From Acinetobacter piscicola (GTDB lineage Bacteria > Pseudomonadota > Gammaproteobacteria > Pseudomonadales > Moraxellaceae), in assembly GCF_015218165.1 (NCBI RefSeq), contig NZ_CP048659.1:3100001-3164000 (forward strand): a DNA stretch of 64,000 nt, in the 5' to 3' direction. Shown here piece after piece: positions 18,478-27,031 of the stretch (position 1 is the first letter of the stretch; each line of letters starts with the position of its first letter). Below the pieces are notes generated by a model. It was not told the origin of the DNA, searched no databases, and worked only from the letters and a program-made list of their open reading frames with translations. A program made the translations under genes and the position numbers.

Positions 18478-18709
18478 TACACCCATTGCATTTGCTTTAT
18501 TATAAGCGGGAAAAGTATTTTCATTTGAAAATTTTACTTTATTGATCTATTCCATCTAGATCACTATGACTAGCAACGTATTGATTTGAATGTCAGTCTA
18601 AATTTTTTAATTCAGCTCAATATTTTATCTAAAAATATTCATCCTTCCTAAAGGCATGCCAAATACATTCTTTCACAATGAACATGTACAAAATACCTTG
18701 AACTAAGCT

Positions 18710-18738
18710 TTGCATTTTTAATCAGCACTCAATATAAT
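18710..18738 (+). promoter_or_regulatory. Sigma-70 promoter of rplM-rpsI
   Basis: A -35 of TTGCAT (18710-18715) and a -10 of TATAAT (18733-18738) are spaced by 17 bases. The start of transcription would be near 18745, giving a leader of about 110 bases. Confidence 0.75.
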
Positions 18739-18807
18739 AATGCGCTTGAAATATTAGATTTCGATTGTGGATTCTTCAGGTTTCAGGTAGAATTCGCGCT
18801 CCTTTTG

Positions 18808-18853
18808 TTTGGACAGATTCCATAGTCCAAACCAACTATAATAGGTAGTGGTT
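18808..18853 (+). promoter_or_regulatory. Structured rplM leader, possible L13 autoregulatory site
   Basis: Two overlapping hairpins precede the rplM start. The first pairs TTTGGAC (18808-18814) with GTCCAAA (18825-18831). The second pairs AACCA (18830-18834) and CTA (18836-18838) with TAG (18846-18848) and TGGTT (18849-18853), with one bulged A. The ribosome site AGG lies in and next to the second hairpin. They share two bases, so they may compete. Escherichia coli L13 represses its own operon; the parallel is an inference. Confidence 0.5.
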
Positions 18854-18855
18854 TA

Positions 18856-19284
18856 ATGAAAACTCTCAGCGCTAAGCCTGCTGAAGTTCAACACGACTGG
18901 TACGTTGTTGATGCTTCTGGCAAAACTTTAGGTCGCCTTGCGACTGAAATCGCTCGTCGTTTACGCGGTAAACACAAAACTTCTTATACTCCTCACGTTG
19001 ACACTGGTGACTACATCGTTGTGATCAATGCTGAACAAGTACAAGTGACTGGTAAAAAATCACTTGATAAGAAATACTATCGCCACACTGGTTTCCCTGG
19101 TGGTATCCGTGAAACTAATTTCGAAAAATTAGTTGCTCACAAACCAGAAGAAATCTTTGAACGTGCTGTAAAAGGCATGTTGCCAAAAGGTCCTCTTGGT
19201 TATGCAATGATCAAGAAGATGAAAGTGTACGCTGGTACTGAGCATCCACATACTGCTCAACAGCCACAAGTTTTGGACATCTAA
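18856..19284 (+). CDS. rplM: 50S ribosomal protein L13
   Basis: This 142-residue large-subunit protein is the full family length and is recognisable from [19 protein letters not shown] at the N terminus, the [11 protein letters not shown] segment, and the [12 protein letters not shown] motif. It heads the rplM-rpsI operon, 12 bases before rpsI, as in most bacteria. The promoter and leader are described separately. Confidence 0.98.
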   Translation: MKTLSAKPAEVQHDWYVVDASGKTLGRLATEIARRLRGKHKTSYTPHVDTGDYIVVINAEQVQVTGKKSLDKKYYRHTGFPGGIRETNFEKLVAHKPEEIFERAVKGMLPKGPLGYAMIKKMKVYAGTEHPHTAQQPQVLDI

Positions 19285-19296
19285 GGGATACAGCAC

Positions 19297-19683
19297 ATGG
19301 CTACTAATTATGGTACAGGTCGCCGTAAGACCGCAACTGCACGTGTTTTCCTATCAGCTGGTACTGGTAAACTCGTAATCAACAACCGTACTCTTGAACA
19401 GTACTTTGGTCGTGAAACTGCACGTATGGTTGTTAACCAACCACTTGAGCTTTTAGAAGCGACTAACAAATATGACCTTTACATCACTGTTGCTGGTGGT
19501 GGTATCGGTGGTCAAGCTGGCGCAATCCGTCACGGTATTACTCGTGCATTGATCGCTGCTGACGAAACTTTAAAACCTGCTCTTCGTCAAGCTGGTTTCG
19601 TTACTCGTGATGCTCGTGAAGTTGAACGTAAGAAACTTGGTTTACGTAAAGCGCGTAAACGTCCTCAATTCTCTAAACGTTAA
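19297..19683 (+). CDS. rpsI: 30S ribosomal protein S9
   Basis: This 128-residue protein of the small subunit begins with the typical [14 protein letters not shown] segment. It contains [15 protein letters not shown], and the basic tail ends in ...RKRPQFSKR, whose last residues contact P-site tRNA in the ribosome. It is cotranscribed with rplM and followed by a strong terminator. Confidence 0.98.
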   Translation: MATNYGTGRRKTATARVFLSAGTGKLVINNRTLEQYFGRETARMVVNQPLELLEATNKYDLYITVAGGGIGGQAGAIRHGITRALIAADETLKPALRQAGFVTRDAREVERKKLGLRKARKRPQFSKR

Positions 19684-19702
19684 TTCGTTTACCGAATCGG
19701 AC

Positions 19703-19733
19703 AAAAAACCTCGGCTTATGCCGAGGTTTTTTT
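19703..19733 (+). terminator. Terminator after rpsI
   Basis: A 13-bp stem (19703-19715 with 19720-19732), including a GC-rich CCTCGGC segment, is followed by T residues. Confidence 0.93.
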
Positions 19734-19890
19734 ATGGTCATTATGAGTCTAATCATGACCTTTGCTTTCATTTAAATTTCCGTTTTATTCATTTTTTAAA
19801 AGCGATAAAATAATGCATGATAAAAGTATCCGTGATTTTATTGCTTATTTTTAGTATCCTATCCTATTCACGCAGCTCAGTTTTTGGAAT

Positions 19891-20544
19891 ATGAACCTCG
19901 AAAACACACAATTGCAAGGGATTACACTTTATAGTCATGCAGATGATTTTCGCTCGCATTGGGTACGCTTTGTTCTGACCGAAAAACAAATTAAACATAA
20001 TCTGATTATTGTTGACGAGGATGATGAAGATTTAGCCAGCTTAAATCCTTATAATCAATTGCCCATGCTCATTGAAAATGATTTAAAACTGTTTAATACG
20101 GCGATTATTTCTGAATATATTGATGACCGTTATCGTCAAAATAAATTGTATGCAGATGCACCCGCTCCGCGTTCTGAACAACGTCAATATATTTGGCGTT
20201 TTGAGCAAGATTGGCTCAAACTCGCAGACATTATGCTGCGCCATCCAGACACCTTAAATATAGATGCACAGAAAAAAGCACAAAAACAATTGCGTGATAC
20301 ATTGATTTCATTAACGCCTCTGTTTCAGCATTTTCCATATTTTATGTCTGAACACTTTACAATTTTAGATTGCATGTTAGCACCAATTTTCATACGGTTA
20401 AGACAAATGGGAATTGAGTTACCAAAGCAGCAATGCCGTCCAATTTTATTATATTGCCAAAGAATTTTTAATCGACCTAGTTTTTTGAAGTCCATGACCC
20501 TTCAAGAAAAGAATCGCTTTCAAGAATTTTTAGCCAAAGAATAG
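19891..20544 (+). CDS. sspA: Stringent starvation protein A
   Basis: This 217-residue protein of the glutathione S-transferase fold binds RNA polymerase in E. coli and helps the acid and starvation response. The N-terminal thioredoxin-like domain contains ITLYSHADDFRSHWVRFVL and LNPYNQLPMLIEND (cis-Pro motif), followed by a helical GST C-domain. The GST catalytic residue is not evident, as is usual for SspA. It is 12 bases upstream of sspB, which is the usual arrangement. Confidence 0.92.
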   Translation: MNLENTQLQGITLYSHADDFRSHWVRFVLTEKQIKHNLIIVDEDDEDLASLNPYNQLPMLIENDLKLFNTAIISEYIDDRYRQNKLYADAPAPRSEQRQYIWRFEQDWLKLADIMLRHPDTLNIDAQKKAQKQLRDTLISLTPLFQHFPYFMSEHFTILDCMLAPIFIRLRQMGIELPKQQCRPILLYCQRIFNRPSFLKSMTLQEKNRFQEFLAKE

Positions 20545-20556
20545 AGTAAATTTCTC

Positions 20557-20997
20557 ATGTCTGAACCAGAATTAAACTTAACCCCCACTCGCCCATATCT
20601 TGCACGTGCGATTTATGAGTGGATTTGTGATAATCATCTAACACCTTATCTGTTAGTGGATGCAACACAACCCTATACCGATGTCCCAACTCAATTTGTA
20701 CAAGATGGTCAAATTGTCCTGAATATCGTGCCACACGCTGTACATATGCTTAATATGAGCAATGATGCCGTCACATTCTCCGCACGTTTTGGTGGTGTGC
20801 CTAAAGATATTTATGTACCCATGAATGCAGTATTAGGTTTGTATGCTCGCGAAAATGGACAAGGTTTATTCTTTGATCCTGACGAATATGCCAATGTGCA
20901 AATTAATGAAGATGCTTTAAAATCAAATACTACAGAGACATCCGAAACAACTGACGAAACACCAAAGAAAAAACCAAGTTTAAGAATTTTAGAATAG
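20557..20997 (+). CDS. sspB: ClpXP adaptor SspB
   Basis: This 146-residue adaptor delivers ssrA-tagged proteins to ClpXP. The N-terminal substrate-binding domain starts with TRPYLARAIYEWICDNHLTPYLLVDA. A flexible acidic, Thr-rich linker follows, and the protein ends with KKPSLRILE, the short motif that docks on the ClpX zinc-binding domain. The two-part layout is complete. It is in an operon with sspA. Confidence 0.94.
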   Translation: MSEPELNLTPTRPYLARAIYEWICDNHLTPYLLVDATQPYTDVPTQFVQDGQIVLNIVPHAVHMLNMSNDAVTFSARFGGVPKDIYVPMNAVLGLYARENGQGLFFDPDEYANVQINEDALKSNTTETSETTDETPKKKPSLRILE

Positions 20998-21013
20998 AAT
21001 AAAGGAGCATTCG

Positions 21014-21673
21014 ATGGCTTTTGATCTCGTACAATACTTTGCTGAGCAGATTAAGATTCAAAAGCCTCAGCTTTTAAACCAGTATCCTCCTGAAGAAAGA
21101 AAGAATTATTTATTAGAAATTAATGCATTAACTTTAGGAAAATTAGTTAATCTTTGGGAACAAAAAGAGGATGTGGTCTATCAAGAAATTCAAAATGTGG
21201 ATCATTTATATCTGCAAGAAATTGCACGGCATTTGACAACATCCTCACATAATCAATCACAACTCACGAAACCTGACCTAGAACATGCCACAATTGAAAT
21301 TTTGGAGTTACAACTCAAAGAGTTAAAACAGTTAGATGAAACGGGTAGTTTTGGCAAAAGAGGTCTACGTGAATTAATCTTAGGTCAAATAGAACATCTC
21401 TCAGGTCAAGCCGAAGATTGGGTTTGGTCAACCAATAACCTAAAAGTGCTCATAGGTTCTAAACCTATCATGCAAGAAGAGCTATCATTAGATGAGACAA
21501 TGAAGGAGTTTAATCAAATGGTGAATACGCAAAAAGAGCACACTCAGGCTGAAGTTTTAGCTGTAAAACCTGCGACAACAATCAATCCAACTTGGGCAAA
21601 AGTCTGTGAACCAATTGTTGCATTGGTGGTACTTTGGATTTTATTTGAAGCACTACAATCCGCATTTGCTTAA
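21014..21673 (+). CDS. Uncharacterised protein with C-terminal membrane anchor
   Basis: This 219-residue protein is not recognised. Residues 1-180 are soluble, mostly helical and charged. The final helix (about 199-219, CEPIVALVVLWILFEALQSA) is hydrophobic and ends at the C terminus, so the protein looks tail-anchored with the bulk in the cytoplasm. It starts 16 bases after sspB with AAGGAG upstream, so it is probably cotranscribed with sspAB. The gene is followed by a hairpin. It may be Acinetobacter-specific. Confidence 0.75.
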   Translation: MAFDLVQYFAEQIKIQKPQLLNQYPPEERKNYLLEINALTLGKLVNLWEQKEDVVYQEIQNVDHLYLQEIARHLTTSSHNQSQLTKPDLEHATIEILELQLKELKQLDETGSFGKRGLRELILGQIEHLSGQAEDWVWSTNNLKVLIGSKPIMQEELSLDETMKEFNQMVNTQKEHTQAEVLAVKPATTINPTWAKVCEPIVALVVLWILFEALQSAFA

Positions 21674-21704
21674 TTGAGTTCTTTTTACAGGACTTCAGAA
21701 ATAT

Positions 21705-21752
21705 ACAACTGCAATATTTTCTATTTCAGCATTGCAGTTGTTATATTTATTT
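21705..21752 (+). terminator. Hairpin after the tail-anchored protein gene
   Basis: An 11-bp perfect stem (21705-21715 with 21731-21741, 15-nt loop) is followed by an AT-rich, T-containing tract. It is a likely terminator of the sspAB transcript. Confidence 0.6.
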
Positions 21753-22030
21753 TACAATTGTATTTTTTCAAAAATTGGTTATGTTTGCGGCAAAAATATT
21801 TTGGAATATTTTAAAATATTGAGTTTATCTAAAATAAAAAAAGACATTACTCAGTTAAACTGAAAAATAAAAAAATAGTCAGTAAATTTTATTGCTTTAA
21901 ATACTATATTCAATATAATAAATACATATTATATCTTTGATTTTTAAATAAATGTAGCTTAAGATCACATACTGCAAAGAAACGTGACTTAAAACACAAA
22001 ATAAAACATTGACACATTAACAATGCTTTG

Positions 22031-22114
22031 GTTGGTTAAACGGTTAGAAAAGAAACTATTCTCTTAAATAAGTTTATATTTATTTAAATGAGAATATTTG
22101 TTGGTAAACGGTTT
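22031..22114. repeat. Long inverted repeat flanked by direct repeats
   Basis: An interrupted palindrome pairs TATTCTC (22057-22063) with GAGAATA (22090-22096) and TTAAATAA (22064-22071) with TTATTTAA (22080-22087). The two outer arms are joined through a two-base bulge, with an 8-nt loop. Near-identical direct repeats of the form TTGGTTAAACGGTT (22032-22045) and TTGGTAAACGGTT (22101-22113) flank it. The element ends about 60 bases before the first gene of the GTPase module. It may be an operator, a leader hairpin or a small inserted element. Confidence 0.55.
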
Positions 22115-22174
22115 TATCACTATTTTAGATTTCAAGATATTGTACGTTTTTTAACTTTTCCTTAAAGTGATATT

Positions 22175-23152
22175 ATGAATAAAGCTCGTATCAATATCGC
22201 AATTTCAGGTCTTGGCTTAATTACAACTGAAAAACTAAAAGCAAAATTACGTGAAGTCATTCCATCATCTATTGACATCCATTGGGGTAAAATGAATGAC
22301 CCTGAGATTCACCTTGTCTTTATTCATGAATTTTTTTTTGAAACTGAAAACATCCAGAAAATTATTTTTTCCAATAATTTAGCATATTTAAAAATATCTA
22401 AAGATAATCTGACCCAAGGCTCAATTCAAGACAATACTTTATTTTTACCTGTACAAGATTCGCAGATTTTAAAGAATTGGATTCAAACTCATGTTTTAGA
22501 TCGACACAATATTGTTGTGGAAGCGCCTTTAGAAACAAACGAAACTCTAGTACCTTTACGGCATGATTTTCCTCTTTTAAATGTGCAATATATTGCTGAA
22601 ATTTATCATGATTTACAAAGAAAAGTACATCTTTTCGATCAGCTTGGTAGCTTAGCAGTGATTGATCATCATATGCATGTTGCTTGGATTAACCCAAAGC
22701 GGATGCTTCCACATACCGATGGCTCATTGCAATATGCATCCGCAACGATTGAGGATTTTTCGGCTGTTTCACGTAAACAACAACTGAATTTAGAAAATTG
22801 GCTCTTTGAATTACTGTGGAATTCGACAGACTTATGTATACTTCCTCACGCATCCGCACATTTCAAGCTTAAATTTTGGCCTCAGCCTACACGTACAGAT
22901 CGTAAATTAATTTTGCAGCTTTCTGCCTGTTTTATTCAAGGTGCGGAAGTACAACACGTGGCAAATAAATTGGGAATCGATATCCAAATTGTCCAACGTT
23001 TCATCAATGCCAATCTGGCAATACATAATGCTGAGCTGGTCAATGCTAAGGCATGCCAATTTGATCAAACAACAAAGAATGAAACTCAGCAACAAGACGT
23101 GAATGGTTTACGTAGCTTTTTCGGTAAATTAAAACGTCGATTCGGCTTTTAG
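22175..23152 (+). CDS. Uncharacterised protein, first gene of a GTPase/Roadblock module
   Basis: This 325-residue protein is not recognised. The N-terminal 110 residues have an alternating beta/alpha pattern (RINIAISGLGLITTEKLKA, then VFIHEFFF) that resembles a receiver-like fold but lacks a clear phospho-acceptor. The middle (about 150-220) contains LGSLAVIDHHMHVAWINP, reminiscent of a sensory beta-sheet. The C-terminal third (about 235-290) is helical, with AEVQHVANKLGIDIQIVQRF, which looks like a winged-helix element. The tail is basic (GKLKRRFGF). It is 11 bases upstream of the GTPase gene and cotranscribed with it. A regulator or scaffold for the GTPase is my guess. Confidence 0.7.
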   Translation: MNKARINIAISGLGLITTEKLKAKLREVIPSSIDIHWGKMNDPEIHLVFIHEFFFETENIQKIIFSNNLAYLKISKDNLTQGSIQDNTLFLPVQDSQILKNWIQTHVLDRHNIVVEAPLETNETLVPLRHDFPLLNVQYIAEIYHDLQRKVHLFDQLGSLAVIDHHMHVAWINPKRMLPHTDGSLQYASATIEDFSAVSRKQQLNLENWLFELLWNSTDLCILPHASAHFKLKFWPQPTRTDRKLILQLSACFIQGAEVQHVANKLGIDIQIVQRFINANLAIHNAELVNAKACQFDQTTKNETQQQDVNGLRSFFGKLKRRFGF

Positions 23153-23163
23153 GAACATCACCG

Positions 23164-23697
23164 ATGATTATTCAAAAATATAAAATTGTTTTTGCAGGTT
23201 CAATGGGGGCAGGAAAAACCGAAGCGATCAAAGCATTATCTGAAATTCCTGTTTTAGCGACCGAAGCATATAATACTGACCAAGAACGCCATCAGAAACT
23301 TAATACTACCGTAGGTATTGATTATGGTGAGATTACCCTTGAAGATGGGAACAAAATTGGGTTATATGGCACACCTGGGCAAGGTCGCTTTGACTTTATG
23401 TGGGGCGTCATCTGTCAAGGTGCGATAGGCACCATTATTTTGATTGACCATAGCAACCCTAACAGCCTTGAAGAACTTCAATATTATGTCGATATTTTCA
23501 AAAAATATGATGATAACATTGTGATTGGTATTAGTCATTTAGATAAAAATACAGACATTTCTAGCCACAAATACCGCACTTGGCTCATCGAAAACAATTT
23601 GAATTATCCATTATTTTTTGTCGATGCTCGCCAAAAAGATGATGTGCTCATGTTACTTGAAACCGTTATTACCACGTTAGAAATTAAATATTTATAG
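23164..23697 (+). CDS. Small Ras/MglA-like GTPase
   Basis: This 177-residue GTPase belongs to the group found next to Roadblock proteins (MglA or conservon CvnD-like). The P-loop is GSMGAGKT at residues 12-19. Switch I probably includes TTVGIDYGE (48-56). The G3 region is GTPGQGRF (69-76), with Thr-Pro-Gly-Gln in place of the DxxG motif, as is typical of this branch. The G4 motif is SHLD (125-128) instead of NKxD, and G5 appears as VDARQ. Substitution at G4 may alter nucleotide specificity. It lies between the unknown protein and a Roadblock gene. Confidence 0.88.
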   Translation: MIIQKYKIVFAGSMGAGKTEAIKALSEIPVLATEAYNTDQERHQKLNTTVGIDYGEITLEDGNKIGLYGTPGQGRFDFMWGVICQGAIGTIILIDHSNPNSLEELQYYVDIFKKYDDNIVIGISHLDKNTDISSHKYRTWLIENNLNYPLFFVDARQKDDVLMLLETVITTLEIKYL

Positions 23698-23707
23698 AGA
23701 GAATAGA

Positions 23708-24121
23708 ATGCTGAATATCGCTGAACAACGTAGTGCGCCAGATGAATTAATCGATTTTACCAAAGCCGAAATTCATGATGTTTTAATGAATGTAAAAGGA
23801 ATTGATTTCATTATGGCATGTTCAACCGATGGTTTTGAATTATGCTCGGTGTATCGCAAAAACACCTATAACTCAAGCAAACTTGCAGCTGTCAGTAGTT
23901 CTATTTTAGCCATGGTAAGCGCTTTTTTAGGTGAAATCGAATTGGTCGGTTGTAATAGTATTACGCTTGATGCAGAAAATGGTAAAGCAGTTTTAACTGC
24001 TGTCCCTGCTGCAAAACATCCCATGGTTTTAGTCACTTTAGCCGCAAAAGATATTTTATTAGGACAATTACTTTATAATCTAAAAACAGCGAGCAATAAT
24101 ATTGCAGCACATAGTTCATAA
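23708..24121 (+). CDS. Roadblock/LC7 domain protein (MglB-like)
   Basis: This 137-residue protein fits the Roadblock/LC7 fold: a long helix near residues 13-28, strands around IDFIMACSTDGFELCSVY, a helix SSKLAAVSSSILAMVSAFL, then strands SITLDAENGKAVLTAVPA and PMVLVTLAAK. Such proteins dimerise and act as GTPase-activating or docking partners for small GTPases. It is 10 bases downstream of the GTPase gene, and a terminator follows, so the three genes form one unit. Confidence 0.85.
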   Translation: MLNIAEQRSAPDELIDFTKAEIHDVLMNVKGIDFIMACSTDGFELCSVYRKNTYNSSKLAAVSSSILAMVSAFLGEIELVGCNSITLDAENGKAVLTAVPAAKHPMVLVTLAAKDILLGQLLYNLKTASNNIAAHSS

Positions 24122-24130
24122 ATCATTTTT

Positions 24131-24162
24131 AAAAGCCATTTCAAGTGAAATGGCTTTTATTT
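24131..24162 (+). terminator. Terminator of the GTPase module, between convergent units
   Basis: A perfect 12-bp inverted repeat (24131-24142 with 24147-24158, 4-nt loop) is followed by ATTTT. It also has an A/T-rich side that could serve the convergent atuF gene. Confidence 0.9.
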
Positions 24163-24179
24163 TGCGCTTCGATCAATCT

Positions 24180-26129
24180 TTATTGTGTAGCAAATGCAAT
24201 ATTTAGTAAAACTTGGCGCTTTTTCACCTGTTGACCAATTTGTGCAATGATTTCCTCAACAACACCATCACCATCTGATTTAATCTGTTGCTGAATTTTC
24301 ATCGCTTCTAATACAATTAAAGTCTGACCTTTTGTTACCGTATCACCAACATTCACCAAAATATTAATCATTGAACCATCCATCGGCGCACGGATCTTGC
24401 CATCCCCTGCCACATCAGAGGTTTCAGGTACAGCATAAGTAACATTTTCAATACTAATATTGCCATTGACTGCATCTAAATACAGACGATGACCATCCAA
24501 AACATAGTCAATTGAACGGCGTACACCATTTGCAGTGTAAATCAATTTTTGTGCAGTTTGCTCAAGAACTTGGATTGTAAAAATCTGACCGCAAATTTCA
24601 ACTTCAACCTGATTTTGATCACGTTTCACCAAAAGCTGTAATTGTTGATCATCATGTTTGAGCTTTAATGGCAACGACAAAGCGATCCCTGTATTCCAAC
24701 TACGATTGCTTGAGGCATTGGTGAATAATGCTGCGCTCACCGCCAAATGCTCTAAGCCCAAAGTTTGCTTATGTAAGCTTACATCATCTTGAAAATATTC
24801 TTGGATAAAAGCGGTATTGGTATCGCCTTGGACAATAATGGGATGCTTTAATAAATTCACCAAAAATTGCTTATTGCTATTTACCCCCAACAACACACAA
24901 TCATTGACTGCTCGTGCCAAAAGACGAATCGCATCCTGACGAGTTTTTCCATAAGCAATGACTTTTGCCACCATCGGATCATAGAATGGGCTGATTTCAT
25001 CTTGGCTCAATAAACCATGATCAATTCGGACATTCGGTAAATGCGCAGGCAACCAACGCTGTACTTGCCCTGTTTGTGGTAAAAAGTCCTGACGTGGATC
25101 TTCGGCATATAAACGCACTTCTATCGCATGACCTGTCAACGTCAACTCAGATTGTTGTAAGGGTAATGTCTCACCATTAGCAACACGCAATTGCCACTCG
25201 ACTAGATCAAGCCCTGTAATCAGTTCTGTTACAGGATGCTCAACCTGTAAGCGAGTATTCATTTCTAAAAAATAAAATTCACCTGATTGGTCAAGTAAAA
25301 ACTCAACTGTTCCTGCACCGACATAATCACATGAACGCGCTGCGGCAACGGCTGCCTCGCCCATTTGCTGACGTAAAGTTTCAGTCATGACAGGACACGG
25401 TGCTTCTTCAACAACTTTTTGATGACGACGTTGAATCGAACAATCACGCTCAAAGAGATAGACATAATTACCATGCGTATCACCAAAGACTTGAATTTCC
25501 ACATGACGTGGTGCGATCACCGCTTTTTCAAGAATGAGCTCACCTGAACCAAAGGCATTTTCTGCTTCAGAACGTGCTGTTTTCAATGCTTCGACGATGT
25601 CCGCTGAGCTTTGTACCAAACGCATGCCTCGCCCGCCACCGCCTGCCGAGGCTTTGACCATCAATGGATAACCAATTTGATTAGCTTGTTGTTCTAAATG
25701 CTCAATCTTTTGCTGATCGCCCTCATAACCGGGGACGCATGGCACACCTGCTTGAATCATCGCGATTTTTGAAAGACGCTTACTGCCCATCAATTCAATT
25801 GCAGGCGCGGGTGGTCCAATAAAGGTGATGCCATTTTCAGCACATGCGGCTGCAAATTCTGTATTTTCAGACAAAAATCCATAACCAGGATGGACTGCAT
25901 CAGCACCTGTTTTTTTACAGGCATCGATAATATTTTGAATCGACAGATAAGATTCTGAAACTTTTGAAGCTCCGATATATACAGCTTCATCGGCAACTTG
26001 CACATGACGTGCATGACGGTCTGCATCGGAATACACCGCTACAGTTTCATAACCCATTGCCCGTGCTGTTTTCATTACGCGAACAGCAATTTCACCACGA
26101 TTCGCCACCAATACTTTTGAAAATGCCAT
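24180..26129 (-). CDS. atuF: Geranyl-CoA carboxylase alpha subunit (biotin carboxylase/BCCP)
   Basis: This 649-residue biotin-dependent carboxylase subunit has a biotin carboxylase N-terminal domain (VLVANRGEIAVRVMKTA), the ATP-grasp segment KASAGGGGRGM, RDCSIQRRHQKVVEEAPCP, and the EMNTRLQVEHPVTE motif. The C-terminal BCCP domain has its biotinylated Lys in EAMKI (Lys near 609). The family includes methylcrotonyl-CoA (LiuD), propionyl-CoA and geranyl-CoA carboxylases. The AtuF assignment rests on gene order (atuABCDEF) with the beta subunit AtuC here. A methylcrotonyl-CoA specificity cannot be excluded by eye. Confidence 0.8.
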   Translation of the reverse strand: MAFSKVLVANRGEIAVRVMKTARAMGYETVAVYSDADRHARHVQVADEAVYIGASKVSESYLSIQNIIDACKKTGADAVHPGYGFLSENTEFAAACAENGITFIGPPAPAIELMGSKRLSKIAMIQAGVPCVPGYEGDQQKIEHLEQQANQIGYPLMVKASAGGGGRGMRLVQSSADIVEALKTARSEAENAFGSGELILEKAVIAPRHVEIQVFGDTHGNYVYLFERDCSIQRRHQKVVEEAPCPVMTETLRQQMGEAAVAAARSCDYVGAGTVEFLLDQSGEFYFLEMNTRLQVEHPVTELITGLDLVEWQLRVANGETLPLQQSELTLTGHAIEVRLYAEDPRQDFLPQTGQVQRWLPAHLPNVRIDHGLLSQDEISPFYDPMVAKVIAYGKTRQDAIRLLARAVNDCVLLGVNSNKQFLVNLLKHPIIVQGDTNTAFIQEYFQDDVSLHKQTLGLEHLAVSAALFTNASSNRSWNTGIALSLPLKLKHDDQQLQLLVKRDQNQVEVEICGQIFTIQVLEQTAQKLIYTANGVRRSIDYVLDGHRLYLDAVNGNISIENVTYAVPETSDVAGDGKIRAPMDGSMINILVNVGDTVTKGQTLIVLEAMKIQQQIKSDGDGVVEEIIAQIGQQVKKRQVLLNIAFATQ

Positions 26130-26183
26130 TCTCGTTTTCCCTATTCTTGGTTTTATATTTTGTTCTATAAGTTTGGATGTGAA

Positions 26184-27026
26184 TTACCCACCATCAAACC
26201 AACTTGGATTGCGTTTTTGAATAAATGCCATGGTACCTTCCATGCCTTCTTCACTACCTACCGCATTGGCAAATTGTTGCGCGGCATCATCCAACAAACT
26301 GTTGAGTGGCTCATTCAATGTACGATGCAATAACGCTTTGGTAACACGAGAAGCATGCGGTGCTGTGCGTTTGATTTGCTGAATGGTTTCAGCCAATAAA
26401 ATTTCTAAATCGGCAAGATGATCTGCCACTTCATGCACCACCCCCACTTTAAGCGCTGTCTGTCCTTCAAAGCGATTGCCCAATAATGCCAAACGACGTG
26501 CTTGCGTTAAACCGATGCGTTTCACCACAAAAGGCGCAATCTGTGCAGGAATGACGCCCAAACCTGTTTCGGGCAAACCAAACTTTGCATCAGTAAGACT
26601 AATGGCGATATCAGACACACATGCCAAACCAAAACCACCACCCAAAACCGCACCTTCAAGCACAGCCACCACTGTTTGTGGTGCTTGATCAACCTGTTCA
26701 ATCATATAGCCAAATTGACGGTTAAAATCTGCATAAGGTTGGTTTGAACCTGCACTGGCAGCTTCGCCACGCAGTTGCGCCATGTCTTTGATGTCACCCC
26801 CTGCGCAAAAATGTCCACCTTTACCACGTAGAATCACCGCACGGATCGACAGATCATTTTCAATGGCTTTAAACACTTGTTGAATAGTTTTGACCATATT
26901 TAAACTCATGGCATTACGACTTTCTGGTCGGTTGAGCCACACGCTTAAAATACTTCCCTCTTGTTCCAATTCAATACTGTCATCAAATTGTTGTGAAGTG
27001 AGAGCGGCTGAAAGTGTCATACGCAT
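26184..27026 (-). CDS. atuE: Isohexenylglutaconyl-CoA hydratase
   Basis: This 280-residue crotonase-family protein has the oxyanion segments RGKGGHFCAGGDIKDM and LEGAVLGGGFGLACV, and the KFGLPETGLGVIPAQIAPFV segment, the PETxLG region often carrying an active-site Glu. It would hydrate isohexenylglutaconyl-CoA in acyclic terpene breakdown. The LiuC-like methylglutaconyl-CoA hydratase is the close alternative. The start lies 5 bases after the atuD stop, so the two are cotranscribed. The call depends on the cluster. Confidence 0.8.
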   Translation of the reverse strand: MRMTLSAALTSQQFDDSIELEQEGSILSVWLNRPESRNAMSLNMVKTIQQVFKAIENDLSIRAVILRGKGGHFCAGGDIKDMAQLRGEAASAGSNQPYADFNRQFGYMIEQVDQAPQTVVAVLEGAVLGGGFGLACVSDIAISLTDAKFGLPETGLGVIPAQIAPFVVKRIGLTQARRLALLGNRFEGQTALKVGVVHEVADHLADLEILLAETIQQIKRTAPHASRVTKALLHRTLNEPLNSLLDDAAQQFANAVGSEEGMEGTMAFIQKRNPSWFDGG

Positions 27027-27031
27027 TCTCC

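Larger units (their letters stand above)
18487..18855. other. Divergent intergenic region, pdxA and rplM
   Basis: This 369-base gap between divergent genes holds the TATAAT-like element for pdxA at its left edge, the rplM promoter at 18710-18738, and the rplM leader with two hairpins at 18808-18853. The middle (about 18540-18700) is AT-rich with no gene or structure I can support. Confidence 0.7.
21674..22174. other. AT-rich intergenic region before the GTPase module
   Basis: This 501-base gap holds the hairpin at 21705-21741 and the palindrome with flanking repeats at 22031-22114. The stretch 21760-22020 is very AT-rich with homopolymer runs and no ORF I can support. Confidence 0.6.
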
